From CAKZSB01 sp964573105 (GTDB lineage: Bacteria; Pseudomonadota; Gammaproteobacteria; Granulosicoccales; Granulosicoccaceae), in contig CAZNIS010000030.1 of the NCBI GenBank assembly GCA_964573105.1, positions 4,176 to 68,175 on the forward strand: a DNA stretch of 64,000 nt. The letters are read 5' to 3'. A program made the position numbers and the translations under genes. The notes beneath the pieces were generated by a model. It ran no database searches. It was not told the origin of the DNA and worked only from the letters and a program-made list of their open reading frames with translations. Of the stretch, positions 9,747 through 17,991 are shown in pieces. Numbering within the stretch: position 1 is the first letter of the stretch; each line of letters opens with the position of its first letter.

Positions 9747-10526
9747 ATGCATAGCGGCCGAACCTATATTGTGTCGGGTGTAGCATCCGGAATTGGCGCT
9801 GCCACTGCGCAATCATTGCGTGAAGGCGGCGCCAAAGTCATTGGCATAGATCGCAACCCTTCGCAGAACTGCGATGATTTTTTTCAAGCCGATCTTTCCG
9901 ATCGGGCTTCAATCGATAGGTTAGTCCGTCAGTTGCCGGACGCCGCCAATGGACTTGCCAATATCGCCGGCTTGCCGCCAACCCGCACGGCGGAGCAGGT
10001 GATGCGAGTGAACCTGATTGGTCTGCGCTACCTGACCGAACAGCTGGTGCCAAAACTTGCCGATGGTGCCTCGATCGCGAACCTGGCATCGCTGGCCGGC
10101 TTCGGCTGGGCGGAATCGAAAGAACAGGTCAAGCGTGCGCTGGCGCTTGACCTCGATGCTGACGTTGCCGGCTTTTGTGAAAAGGAAGGACTTAATGGCA
10201 GTGACGGGCGATCTTATTTTCTGTCTAAGGAGGCGCTGGTTGTCTGGACCATGCAGAACCGGTGGAGCTGGCGCGAGCGCGGCATCAATATGAACTCGAT
10301 CAGCCCTGGCCCGGTTGAAACGCCAATTCTTGCCGACTTTATCGAAACGCTGGGTGAGCGAGCCGAAGAGGATATGCGGGTAATGGATCGGCCTGGTCGA
10401 CCGCAGGACATTGCCCCTGTTGTCTCGTTTGCTTTGTCCGATGCGGCGAAATGGTTTCGCGGTGCTAATTTAACCAGCGACGGTGGCATGTCGTCGCACA
10501 TTCTAAGCAATATTCACGAACTGTAG
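9747..10526 (+). CDS. short-chain dehydrogenase/reductase
   Basis: A 259-residue classical-type SDR. The nucleotide-binding loop is SGVASGIGAA (residues ~10-19), followed by an Asp at the end of the second strand (GIDRN, suggesting NAD preference), NIAG as the structural motif, and Tyr157/Lys161 in SYFLSK as catalytic pair. A SPGPVETPI segment and GANLTSDGGM near the C-terminus complete the fold. The longer segment between NIAG and the catalytic Tyr, with few DXN motifs, is like 3-alpha-hydroxysteroid and coniferyl-alcohol dehydrogenases. It follows the molybdenum enzyme in the same operon and probably oxidises a hydroxylated intermediate. Confidence 0.9.
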   Translation: MHSGRTYIVSGVASGIGAATAQSLREGGAKVIGIDRNPSQNCDDFFQADLSDRASIDRLVRQLPDAANGLANIAGLPPTRTAEQVMRVNLIGLRYLTEQLVPKLADGASIANLASLAGFGWAESKEQVKRALALDLDADVAGFCEKEGLNGSDGRSYFLSKEALVVWTMQNRWSWRERGINMNSISPGPVETPILADFIETLGERAEEDMRVMDRPGRPQDIAPVVSFALSDAAKWFRGANLTSDGGMSSHILSNIHEL

Positions 10527-10626
10527 NNNNNNNNNNNNNNNNNNNNNNNNNNNNNNNNNNNNNNNNNNNNNNNNNNNNNNNNNNNNNNNNNNNNNNNNNN
10601 NNNNNNNNNNNNNNNNNNNNNNNNNN
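10527..10626. other. 100-N scaffold gap
   Basis: Exactly 100 N, directly after the dehydrogenase stop codon. True length is unknown, so genes such as missing molybdenum enzyme subunits could lie here. Confidence 0.99.
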
Positions 10627-10686
10627 ACAATAAATTAAGCCTACTTAAGAGACTGCTCTATCCGTTACTTCAATCCGGGGGAATAC

Positions 10687-11739
10687 ATGAAACTGAAATT
10701 ACTGTCGCTGTCACTGGCTGCATTGTTAGCTACACCGGCACTCGCCGACACCTTTAAACTCACTGCCGGTTCAAGTCATCCTCCGTTTCTGCCCTGGGTG
10801 GAGGTGATAACCAAACATGTGGTTCCTGAGACCAACAAGCGTCTTGAGGCCATGGACTCGGAACACAAAATACAATGGACCGAGGCCTATGCTGGCGCGT
10901 TGTTCAATGCACCCAATGCACTGGAGGGTGTAGAGGGTGGACTGGCAGATCTGGCCTGGATTGGTACGATATTCGAACCCGCCAAGCTGCCGCTGCAGAA
11001 CGTTCATTTTTATGCGCCCTTTGCGGTGTCCGACGTACACATGCTCACCGATATCGGCAATCAGCTGCACCAGGAAGTACCTGCCATGAATGGGCAATGG
11101 GCCAAATACAATCAGGTTTTTCTCGGTGCGATGGCTGACGGCTCTTATCACCTGATTACCAAGGAACCGGTAAATACCCTCGATGATCTTAAAGGGATGA
11201 AATTGCTTGCCGGCGGTGCGGTTGCCAACTGGCTGGATGGTACTGGCGCTACCGCGGTCAACGCGGCGTTTCCCGAGTTTTATAACAACATCTCTACCGG
11301 GGTTGCCGATGGCGCAGTGATGACGATCAATGGCATGCTTCCGTTTAAAATCTATGAAGTGGCGCCGTATATTACACTGGTGGATATGGGCGGTCCGATC
11401 ACCGGTGCGCTCACTATGAATCTCGATACCTGGAACACGCTGCCTGCGGAAATGCAAAAGATATTTACCGAACTGGGTGGCGAATACAGTCAAATGGTTG
11501 CAGATTCGGTCGGTGGTCGCGAAGCCGGTTTTTTGAAGAAAATGGAAGAGCTCGGGGCGAAGATATCGACCCTGGACGCGGCTGAGCGACAGCGCTGGGC
11601 TGATCTGTTGCCCGATCTCGCTGGGGAATGGGTCGCGCGTAACGAAGCGGCTGGATTGCCTGCAGGACAGGTGTTAAAAGCGTTTCTGGATGCCGGTCAC
11701 AGCAGAGGCCAGGAGCCGCTGCGTAATTGGGATCAGTAA
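10687..11739 (+). CDS. TRAP transporter substrate-binding protein (DctP type)
   Basis: A 350-residue periplasmic binding protein. The signal peptide is MKLKLLSLSLAALLATPALA with cleavage before DTFKL. The mature part has the DctP-type layout: FKLTAGSSHPPFLPWVEVI, a GLADLAWIG strand, LDDLKGMKLLAGGAV at the hinge, and FYNNISTGVADGAVMTING near the ligand-contact region. The arginine normally binding the carboxylate in the LKGMKLR-type motif is not evident here, so ligand class is uncertain. A strong GGGGGA site lies before the ATG. The fused membrane component is encoded 16 bp downstream. Confidence 0.92.
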   Translation: MKLKLLSLSLAALLATPALADTFKLTAGSSHPPFLPWVEVITKHVVPETNKRLEAMDSEHKIQWTEAYAGALFNAPNALEGVEGGLADLAWIGTIFEPAKLPLQNVHFYAPFAVSDVHMLTDIGNQLHQEVPAMNGQWAKYNQVFLGAMADGSYHLITKEPVNTLDDLKGMKLLAGGAVANWLDGTGATAVNAAFPEFYNNISTGVADGAVMTINGMLPFKIYEVAPYITLVDMGGPITGALTMNLDTWNTLPAEMQKIFTELGGEYSQMVADSVGGREAGFLKKMEELGAKISTLDAAERQRWADLLPDLAGEWVARNEAAGLPAGQVLKAFLDAGHSRGQEPLRNWDQ

Positions 11740-11755
11740 ACCAGCGCCGATCCGC

Positions 11756-13702
11756 GTGAGCAACTCTGCAGCGCCATCTGCGAAGGCGGTTTCTAAAGAT
11801 GCGATCAGCCATCCAGTAGATCGTGCGCTGCGACTGCTAACCGAGGCAATGAGCGCGGTTGGTACCTTGTGGTTCTTCGCGCTGGTGTTTTTGATATGCG
11901 CGGAGGTCGCCGCGCGGGAAATGTTTTCTGCACCCATTCGCGGTGTGGTAGAGATAACCGCCTACTCGATTGTAGGCGCAACGTTTCTGCAGCTTGCCAA
12001 TACCGTGTACGCGGAGCGCATGACCCGGGCAGATTTTCTGCTCGGTTACCTGTCGCGCCTGTCGCCTGTGGCCAGGCAAATTCTTGAAATTGCGGTATCG
12101 ATGCTGGGAGTCATCACCTTTATTCTCGTGTTGCAGGCGGGCTGGGCCAAATTGCTGCGCGCCTGGAACGACGCTGAAGTCGTTGGCGTACCCGGTGAAT
12201 TTTCTTTTCAGGTCTGGCCCTTGCGGGCGCTGCTGGTGGCCGGTTGTGCAGTTTGTGCAGCCGCGTTCGCAGCGCGGCTTTGGCGTAATTGGAGGGACCT
12301 TCGCGATTCCTATGGTACGCGCGGAGTAGTCATTGGTTGTGTCGCGTTGGCAGTTATGGCGGTACTGGCGACAGTCGCTTTCAAAAGCTACTGGGACAGC
12401 AATCCGGCGAACCTGTCCATCGGCATAGCTATGCTGGTGCTGATGATTGCGTTGGTGCTGTGCGGTGTGCACATTGGTGTGGCGATGATCATTGTCGGTT
12501 TCCTGGGATTGTGGTTGCTGAAGGGGCGAATCATCTTCGCCTACACAATGGTGGGTCTGGCAGGTAACGAATACCTGGCTAACTATTTCTTTAGTGCGAT
12601 TCCGCTATTTGTCCTGATGGGCTTACTGGTCAGTGCATCTGACATAGGTCGCGAGACATTTGCCGTTGCGCGCTGGGCTACCCGCCGGTTGCTTGCCGGC
12701 CTTGGTATCGCCACAGTCGGAGCTAACGCTGTTTTCGCCGCCATCACCGGCTCGTCAATCGCGTCCGCATCCGTTTTCGCCAAAATCGCCACGCCTGAAA
12801 TGATGCGCCATCACTACAACCGACGCTTCGCGGTTGGCGTGGTGGCCGGAAGCTCAGTGCTGGGTATGTTGATTCCGCCCAGCCTGCTGCTGATCGTTTA
12901 CGGCTTTCTGTCGGAGCAATCGGTTGGACATTTGTTCGTCGCGGCAATACTGCCCGGCATCGCACTGGCTTCGGTAATGGCGATTGCTATCTGGCTGATG
13001 GCGAGGTTCCGCCCGGCGATGGTCTTTGCTGATGATGGCACTCAGGTGCACAACGAAGACGTTGCCGATCTCGACATCAAACGAGCGGCCATCATGCTTG
13101 CGCCCGTGATGGGTCTGATTGTACTGGTGCTGGGGGGCATTTATGGCGGTCTATACACACCGACCGAAGGTGGTGCTGTCGGTTCGCTTGGTGCACTGAT
13201 TTACGCGCTGTTGCGTGGCAAACTGACGCGGCAAAGCTTGTGGCGCGTGCTGGTTGAAACCGGCCAGATTGCCACAACCGTGCTGTTTCTGGTGCTGGCG
13301 GCCAATGTGTTTACGCGCATGCTGGCGTCATCCGGATTGGTTCAGAATATTAGTCTTGCAATTGGCGAACTTGGGCTCGGGCTGACTGCGTTCTTACTAC
13401 TGTACGCTGGGTTGTTGATACTGCTTGGCATGGTGTTGGAGTCGGTGTCGATTATGCTGATCGTTGTGCCGCTGGCCTTGCCGGCAGCATTGAGTCTTGG
13501 TGCGGACCCGATTGCCTTTGGTATCCTGACAGTAGTTGCCGTCGAGGTGGGGCTTCTAACACCGCCATTTGGCCTGACGTGTTACGTCGTCGCCGCGACC
13601 CTTAAAGACACGGGTATTGCGCTGGTGGACATTTTCCGCGGTGCACTTCCGTTCGTGTTTTGTATGCTGGTGGTTTTGATTGCATATATCGCGCTGCAAT
13701 AG
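11756..13702 (+). CDS. fused TRAP transporter membrane protein (DctQ-DctM)
   Basis: About 648 residues. The first ~170 residues are a four-helix DctQ small subunit (WFFALVFLICAEVAAREMF, then VVEITAYSIVGATFLQLAN). A linker helix leads to the large DctM domain with its repeats: NYFFSAIPLFVLMGLLVSAS, AITGSSIASASVFAKIATPEM (first hairpin), and EVGLLTPPFGLTCYVVAATL (second hairpin). It is a Na+-coupled secondary importer in the inner membrane. The GTG at 11756 is chosen because it clears the upstream stop by 16 bp; the frame is open further into the binding-protein gene. The partner is the adjacent periplasmic protein. Confidence 0.92.
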   Translation: MSNSAAPSAKAVSKDAISHPVDRALRLLTEAMSAVGTLWFFALVFLICAEVAAREMFSAPIRGVVEITAYSIVGATFLQLANTVYAERMTRADFLLGYLSRLSPVARQILEIAVSMLGVITFILVLQAGWAKLLRAWNDAEVVGVPGEFSFQVWPLRALLVAGCAVCAAAFAARLWRNWRDLRDSYGTRGVVIGCVALAVMAVLATVAFKSYWDSNPANLSIGIAMLVLMIALVLCGVHIGVAMIIVGFLGLWLLKGRIIFAYTMVGLAGNEYLANYFFSAIPLFVLMGLLVSASDIGRETFAVARWATRRLLAGLGIATVGANAVFAAITGSSIASASVFAKIATPEMMRHHYNRRFAVGVVAGSSVLGMLIPPSLLLIVYGFLSEQSVGHLFVAAILPGIALASVMAIAIWLMARFRPAMVFADDGTQVHNEDVADLDIKRAAIMLAPVMGLIVLVLGGIYGGLYTPTEGGAVGSLGALIYALLRGKLTRQSLWRVLVETGQIATTVLFLVLAANVFTRMLASSGLVQNISLAIGELGLGLTAFLLLYAGLLILLGMVLESVSIMLIVVPLALPAALSLGADPIAFGILTVVAVEVGLLTPPFGLTCYVVAATLKDTGIALVDIFRGALPFVFCMLVVLIAYIALQ

Positions 13703-13725
13703 TGGTATGGCACAACTTTTTTTTG

Positions 13726-14919
13726 ATGGGAAATTACGTGAACGCACTCGGTGAAGACATTATCGGCAGAAGTGATCTGCCAGCATTTTTCAAAGTCGGC
13801 AACGCCGATGCAGCTGGTGTTACAGCACCGGATAATCGGATTGGTGATGCCGTACGCACCTGGGTGCGTTCGCTTTCTGGATTTCAGAAAGAAGCGCTTG
13901 TGCATTCGGCCAAAACCGGTATCACCTGGCGGCTCGTGTCAGACGAGGGCCCCTACCTGAACGGTCATGATGCCGCGCCGTGTCCGCTGGCTTACTTATC
14001 TACCGGAATGGCTGCCAGTTTTGTCAACGAAATTCAAGCACTGGCGGCAATGCGCAATATCGAGATTCGCAAGTTAAAAGTAATACAAGACAACTTCTAC
14101 ACCATGAAGGGATCCATGCCCAGGCGCACCATGGTCGGTGGTGCGGAAGACATTGAACTGGTAGTAGAGATCGACTGCGACCTCGACGAACAGCAGATCG
14201 AGAGCTTTCTTATCGAGGCCATTGGCGCATCACCAATGAACGATCTTATTCGCGGAAAGCTTGACAGTCTTTTTAAACTGGCAAAAAACGGCAGCGCGCT
14301 GGCAACGTCAAAAGCTGCTGAGTTGCAAGGAGCGATGGTTAAATATTCGGACACACTGTTTGATCAACTCAAACCAGATGATACTGAATTGGCGCTGATG
14401 GGCAAGGTGGGCCCGACACCGAAAAAGGAGGTTGCCAAGGGCACGGCAACCGGCGGTTCTTCTTTGAGCGATGAACAGGATCGTCGGCTGAATATTGGTG
14501 CGATTGCGACGTTGCGCGAGGACGGCATCAAGGATTTGCAGCAAATGCAGTATTCGCCGTGGGGTACGTCTTTTCGTATTCTAAGTTCGGAGGATGGCCG
14601 TGCCCCGGATGCGAACACCTTGATTTCTGCCGGTATCGGATTCTGCTTCATGACGCAGTTTGGTCGTTTTGTGTCGATGTTAAACCTTGATCTGCCGCAG
14701 TATCACATAATTCAGGATACCCATTTTTCGCTCGGTGGTGCCTCGGGTGGAACGGGAAAACCGGGCGTTTTCGATCCGGTAGAAACTCATGTCTATCTGC
14801 AAACTGCCGAGGATGATCAAACCGCTCAGGACATGCTGGATATATCAGAACAAACCTGTTTTCTGCATGCCTTGTGTAGAACGAATTTGAAGACTCGGCT
14901 CAAGGTGGTGAAGTTGTAG
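13726..14919 (+). CDS. tandem OsmC-family protein
   Basis: About 397 residues with two OsmC-like halves. The first (residues ~40-200) has the long helix PCPLAYLSTGMAASFVNEI followed by MRNIEIRKLKVIQDNFYTM; the second (~245-395) has GIGFCFMTQFGRFVSML and ends TCFLHALCRTNLKTRLKV. OsmC/Ohr proteins reduce organic hydroperoxides with two cysteines, one in each helix. Only the second half keeps both (GFCF and TCFL), while the first half lacks the central one. The start may be ATG 13726 or GTG 13738. It follows the TRAP genes closely and may be co-transcribed. Confidence 0.75.
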   Translation: MGNYVNALGEDIIGRSDLPAFFKVGNADAAGVTAPDNRIGDAVRTWVRSLSGFQKEALVHSAKTGITWRLVSDEGPYLNGHDAAPCPLAYLSTGMAASFVNEIQALAAMRNIEIRKLKVIQDNFYTMKGSMPRRTMVGGAEDIELVVEIDCDLDEQQIESFLIEAIGASPMNDLIRGKLDSLFKLAKNGSALATSKAAELQGAMVKYSDTLFDQLKPDDTELALMGKVGPTPKKEVAKGTATGGSSLSDEQDRRLNIGAIATLREDGIKDLQQMQYSPWGTSFRILSSEDGRAPDANTLISAGIGFCFMTQFGRFVSMLNLDLPQYHIIQDTHFSLGGASGGTGKPGVFDPVETHVYLQTAEDDQTAQDMLDISEQTCFLHALCRTNLKTRLKVVKL

Positions 14920-15053
14920 TAGTTGGACAACTGGCGTTTTTGCCTGTGCTGCAGGGTTTCATCGGTCTAGTCTCGTGTGCAGCGACACAAACATGAGCGT
15001 AACCACCAGCACAAACAGCCAGTCACGCCACGGGAATGACATCTACGAAAACG

Positions 15054-15947
15054 CATAAGCTGCGAATGCTGCTGTTGCGGCAGAGGGCCCGGAACAAAAT
15101 CGATCTTTGCCTCGTTGTATGCCGTTGACCTGACGATTGAAAAGAGCGAGTTTGTCGTTATTGTCGGTCCGTCAGTCTGTGGTAAGTCCACGCTGCTGCG
15201 CCTGGTCGCGGGTCTTGTAACTCTAAGCGCCGGCGAGATTCACATCGCCGATCGACCGGTCATGGACTTGCCACCGTCGCGTCGCGGTATTGCGATGGTG
15301 TTTCAGTCCTATGCGCACAATATGTGCGTTTTCACTTGACCGGCAGGGTGTTGCCAAGCGTGAAATCCGCGAGCGCGTAGTAGTGGCTGCCCGAATACTG
15401 CAAATGCAACACTTGCTCGATCGACGTTCGGCAGCGTTGACCGGTGGGCAGCGGCAGCGTGTCGCGATTGGGCGGGTGATTGTTCGAAATCCTGTTGTAT
15501 TTCTGTTCGACGAACCACTATCCAGTCTGGATGCCGCACTGCGTCACGATACGCGAGTGGAAATCGCCAGGCTGCATCAACAACTTGGTGCAACGACGAT
15601 CTATGTCACTCACAACAGGTCGAGGCGATGACACTGGCCGATAAAATCGTCGTGTTTAAAGCTGGTGAAGGGATGCAGGGCGGTGCGCCAATGGAGTTGT
15701 TTGAGTGGCCGGCTAACGAGTTTGTCACCGTTTTTTTGGGATCACCTAAAATCCATTTTCCCTGACTCGGCAGATGCGCTGGCGGGTACCGTTGTGCTGG
15801 TCGAGCAACTGGGTACCGAAACGGTGCTGGAACTTGTTACAAAAAAACGATACACCGTTTCGGGTCGCATCTGCAGGCAAGTTGGACTTCGCGCCAGGGC
15901 AGACAGCTAATTTTCGATTCGATCCAGAGTGTGCACACTTATTCTAG
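15054..15947 (+). pseudogene. decayed sugar-type ABC transporter ATPase (MalK/UgpC-like)
   Basis: Pieces of one ATPase lie in order but in changing frames. 15115-15339 gives the Walker A region (GPSVCGKST, the usual Gly after Ser replaced by Val) and the Q-loop FQSYA, then stops. 15345-15631 gives the signature LTGGQRQRVAIGR, Walker B FLFDEPLSSLDA and the H-loop YVTH, then stops. 15624-15765 continues VEAMTLADKIVVF. 15775-15910 gives the TOBE-like segment GTVVLVEQLGTETVLEL, and a last frame gives KLDFAPGQTANFRFDPE and ends at 15945-15947. At least four frame changes are needed, so it cannot encode a working protein. The 5' limit is approximate. No partner permease is nearby. Confidence 0.85.
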
Positions 15948-16120
15948 GGAGCGGTCTGTCCACAGTGATCACGGGGCTATGGTTGATGATTGCGGTCTCA
16001 GTCTCAGTCTCGAACAGGATCAGTCACCCACGACTGGCACCCAGCCTCCCGATCTGCTTGTGGTTGCAATGTCAATCAAATATGGCTAGATCGAGTTTCC
16101 TGCTGATCTTTACAGATAAA

Positions 16121-16167
16121 TAGGAAATAATTCCTAAATATTGTAAATAGGAAAAAATTCCTATAAT
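16121..16167 (+). promoter_or_regulatory. promoter with two palindromic operators
   Basis: TAGGAA-N4-TTCCTA occurs twice, at 16121-16136 and 16148-16163, centres 27 bp apart. The second copy ends in a consensus -10 box TATAAT (16162-16167), with a weak -35 at 16139-16144, 17 bp upstream. A protein bound there would block RNA polymerase, so repression of the lipoprotein gene at 16197 is likely. The rest of 15948-16196 holds nothing I recognise. Confidence 0.7.
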
Positions 16168-16196
16168 CTGCAAGGCCCTTCAAAAAGGTTTATGTC

Positions 16197-17057
16197 ATGT
16201 TCGATCCCATTGAAAAAGGCAAATATCCCCTCGCGCTGGCTGTCTTGTCAGTACTCTCGCTCAGCGCCTGTGATGGCGAAACACGGCTCACCGGCGACGG
16301 CGTGGTCGACGATCAGGGGGATGGCACCTCGCAAACTGAAGTCACTACTCAAACCGTTACCAGCAACGACGGTGCTGACGGTATTGATGGAACCGATGGC
16401 ACGAGTGGCAGCAATGGAGAAAACGGCGCGGATGGTCAAGACGGCAGCAGTGTTGTCGTGAACACAACGGGATCCAATGCCAATGTATTCGTGTATGCGA
16501 GCGGTTCGGGCAGTCCCGTCTATACCGTCGGCGCCTTTGGTCAGGCGGCGGGTGATGCAGAACAGCATTATTTATCCTATGAACTGGATGGCGTGTCACC
16601 CTGTCTTGATGTCGGCGAAGTGGCGAATTTTGAGCTCAACGGCCTCTACCTCAACAACGAGCTGCAACTGGCAACAGACAATCTCAGCGCGTATGCCAGC
16701 GTCGATGCCGATGTCTCGTCTGGCCTGCAGCTTGTGTCGGCAGGTGACAATGGCTTTGCAGTCGCAGTGAATCGGCAGGGCATTGTGCAGATGCCTGTTA
16801 CAGTGTTTGGCCAAACGTTGTCTCCGATTATTGGTGCCGTCACCAGTGAGCGGCCAGTCATACTCAGCCAGCGCACGGCCGAACAGTGCACATTCGTGTT
16901 GTTTGGAGCCAATGATGAATGTGGGATAATCTCGGCCGGTATCGATAGCGGCAGCGGCGGGCGCATTATCGTGGGTAACGACCCTGCGCTGGAGATGTCG
17001 GTGCGCAATTGCACGCTAAGTAATCCGGATAACATCCCGGTGATCGATTCTCCCTGA
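16197..17057 (+). CDS. collagen-like lipoprotein, unknown function
   Basis: A 286-residue predicted lipoprotein: a hydrophobic stretch YPLALAVLSVLSLSAC with lipobox LSAC places the acylated Cys at residue 25. Residues ~59-84 contain Gly-X-Y triplets (GADGIDGTDGTSGSNG and on), as in bacterial collagen-like proteins. The rest is a beta-rich domain of no recognised family with four cysteines. It is exported and probably anchored to the outer membrane. Expression is probably controlled by the twin operators 34 bp upstream. The DUF6502 gene begins 79 bp after it. I do not recognise a function. Confidence 0.75.
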   Translation: MFDPIEKGKYPLALAVLSVLSLSACDGETRLTGDGVVDDQGDGTSQTEVTTQTVTSNDGADGIDGTDGTSGSNGENGADGQDGSSVVVNTTGSNANVFVYASGSGSPVYTVGAFGQAAGDAEQHYLSYELDGVSPCLDVGEVANFELNGLYLNNELQLATDNLSAYASVDADVSSGLQLVSAGDNGFAVAVNRQGIVQMPVTVFGQTLSPIIGAVTSERPVILSQRTAEQCTFVLFGANDECGIISAGIDSGSGGRIIVGNDPALEMSVRNCTLSNPDNIPVIDSP

Positions 17058-17136
17058 GCTGCTCGCATCACTTGCGCGATGAGCAATGCGCCGGTACACC
17101 GATCGCGGCTCTCAATACAACTATGGCGCGAGGGAA

Positions 17137-17991
17137 ATGTCCGAGGCCGCGACCGAATCAGTTTTGCCAGTGGCGTTCTACCGAGTTCTCAAGGCACTGG
17201 CCAAAGTTGCCCTGCGCTACGGGTTTTCGATCGGTGCGTTCACCGAGCTTGTTCGCCGCGCCTATGTGGATGCCGCGGAAGAGACTCTGCACGACTCGGG
17301 CAAGCAGCCATTTATGTCCAGGGTGTGTGTATTGACTGGGCTGTATCGTAAAGAGGTGGTGCGCATTAAGGGGCTGCCCCCCTTGCACACTGAAGCGCTT
17401 GATGACAAATACAATCGCTGGGCGAGGGTGATAACCGGCTGGATCCGCGACAGCCGGTTTCTAACTCGTGCGCACCGTCCTGCCGTGCTGAAAATGGAGG
17501 GCGCGGACAACAGTTTCACTGAACTGGTCAAGCGCTACAGTGGCGATATGACACCACGTGCGGTGCTGGAAGAACTGTTGCGGCTGCAGGTTGTCGAGCG
17601 CACTCGCAATAATGGTGTCAGATTGCTTGAGCGCGCCTATGTGCCATCTGACGATGAGCGAGGTATTCTCCAGATGCTCGGTGTCGATACCGCTGATCTG
17701 ATTAATACGATTGCGTTCAATATCAATCGCCCGGTTGGTGAGCGACGCTTTCAGCGCAAGGTCAGCTATGTGCATATACCGGAAAGACACCTGCAAGACT
17801 TCAGCGTGTTTGCGGCCCGGCAAAGTCAGCACCTGCTTGAGACACTGGATGGCTGGCTGGATGAGCGCGATACTGAACCGCTCGAAGACGGTACCCCTGG
17901 TGCCAGTATCGGACTGGGTATTTATCAGATTTTCAATTCAAACAATGAACACTCTCGCGAGCCTGATCCTGCGGCGCCGGCCAATGAATAA
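17137..17991 (+). CDS. DUF6502 family protein, possible winged-helix regulator
   Basis: A 284-residue cytoplasmic protein. The N-terminal ~100 residues are helical (FYRVLKALAKVALRYGFS, then FTELVRRAYVDAA), followed by LTGLYRKEVVRIKGLPP. Residues ~140-190, with MTPRAVLEELLRLQVVERT and NNGVRLLERAY, look like a winged helix, so DNA binding is plausible; this is my inference. The ATG at 17137 follows GAGGGAA; a longer frame begins at 17086. It overlaps the DUF5666 gene by 8 bp. DUF6502 and DUF5666 genes are, to my recollection, often adjacent in gammaproteobacteria. Confidence 0.75.
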   Translation: MSEAATESVLPVAFYRVLKALAKVALRYGFSIGAFTELVRRAYVDAAEETLHDSGKQPFMSRVCVLTGLYRKEVVRIKGLPPLHTEALDDKYNRWARVITGWIRDSRFLTRAHRPAVLKMEGADNSFTELVKRYSGDMTPRAVLEELLRLQVVERTRNNGVRLLERAYVPSDDERGILQMLGVDTADLINTIAFNINRPVGERRFQRKVSYVHIPERHLQDFSVFAARQSQHLLETLDGWLDERDTEPLEDGTPGASIGLGIYQIFNSNNEHSREPDPAAPANE

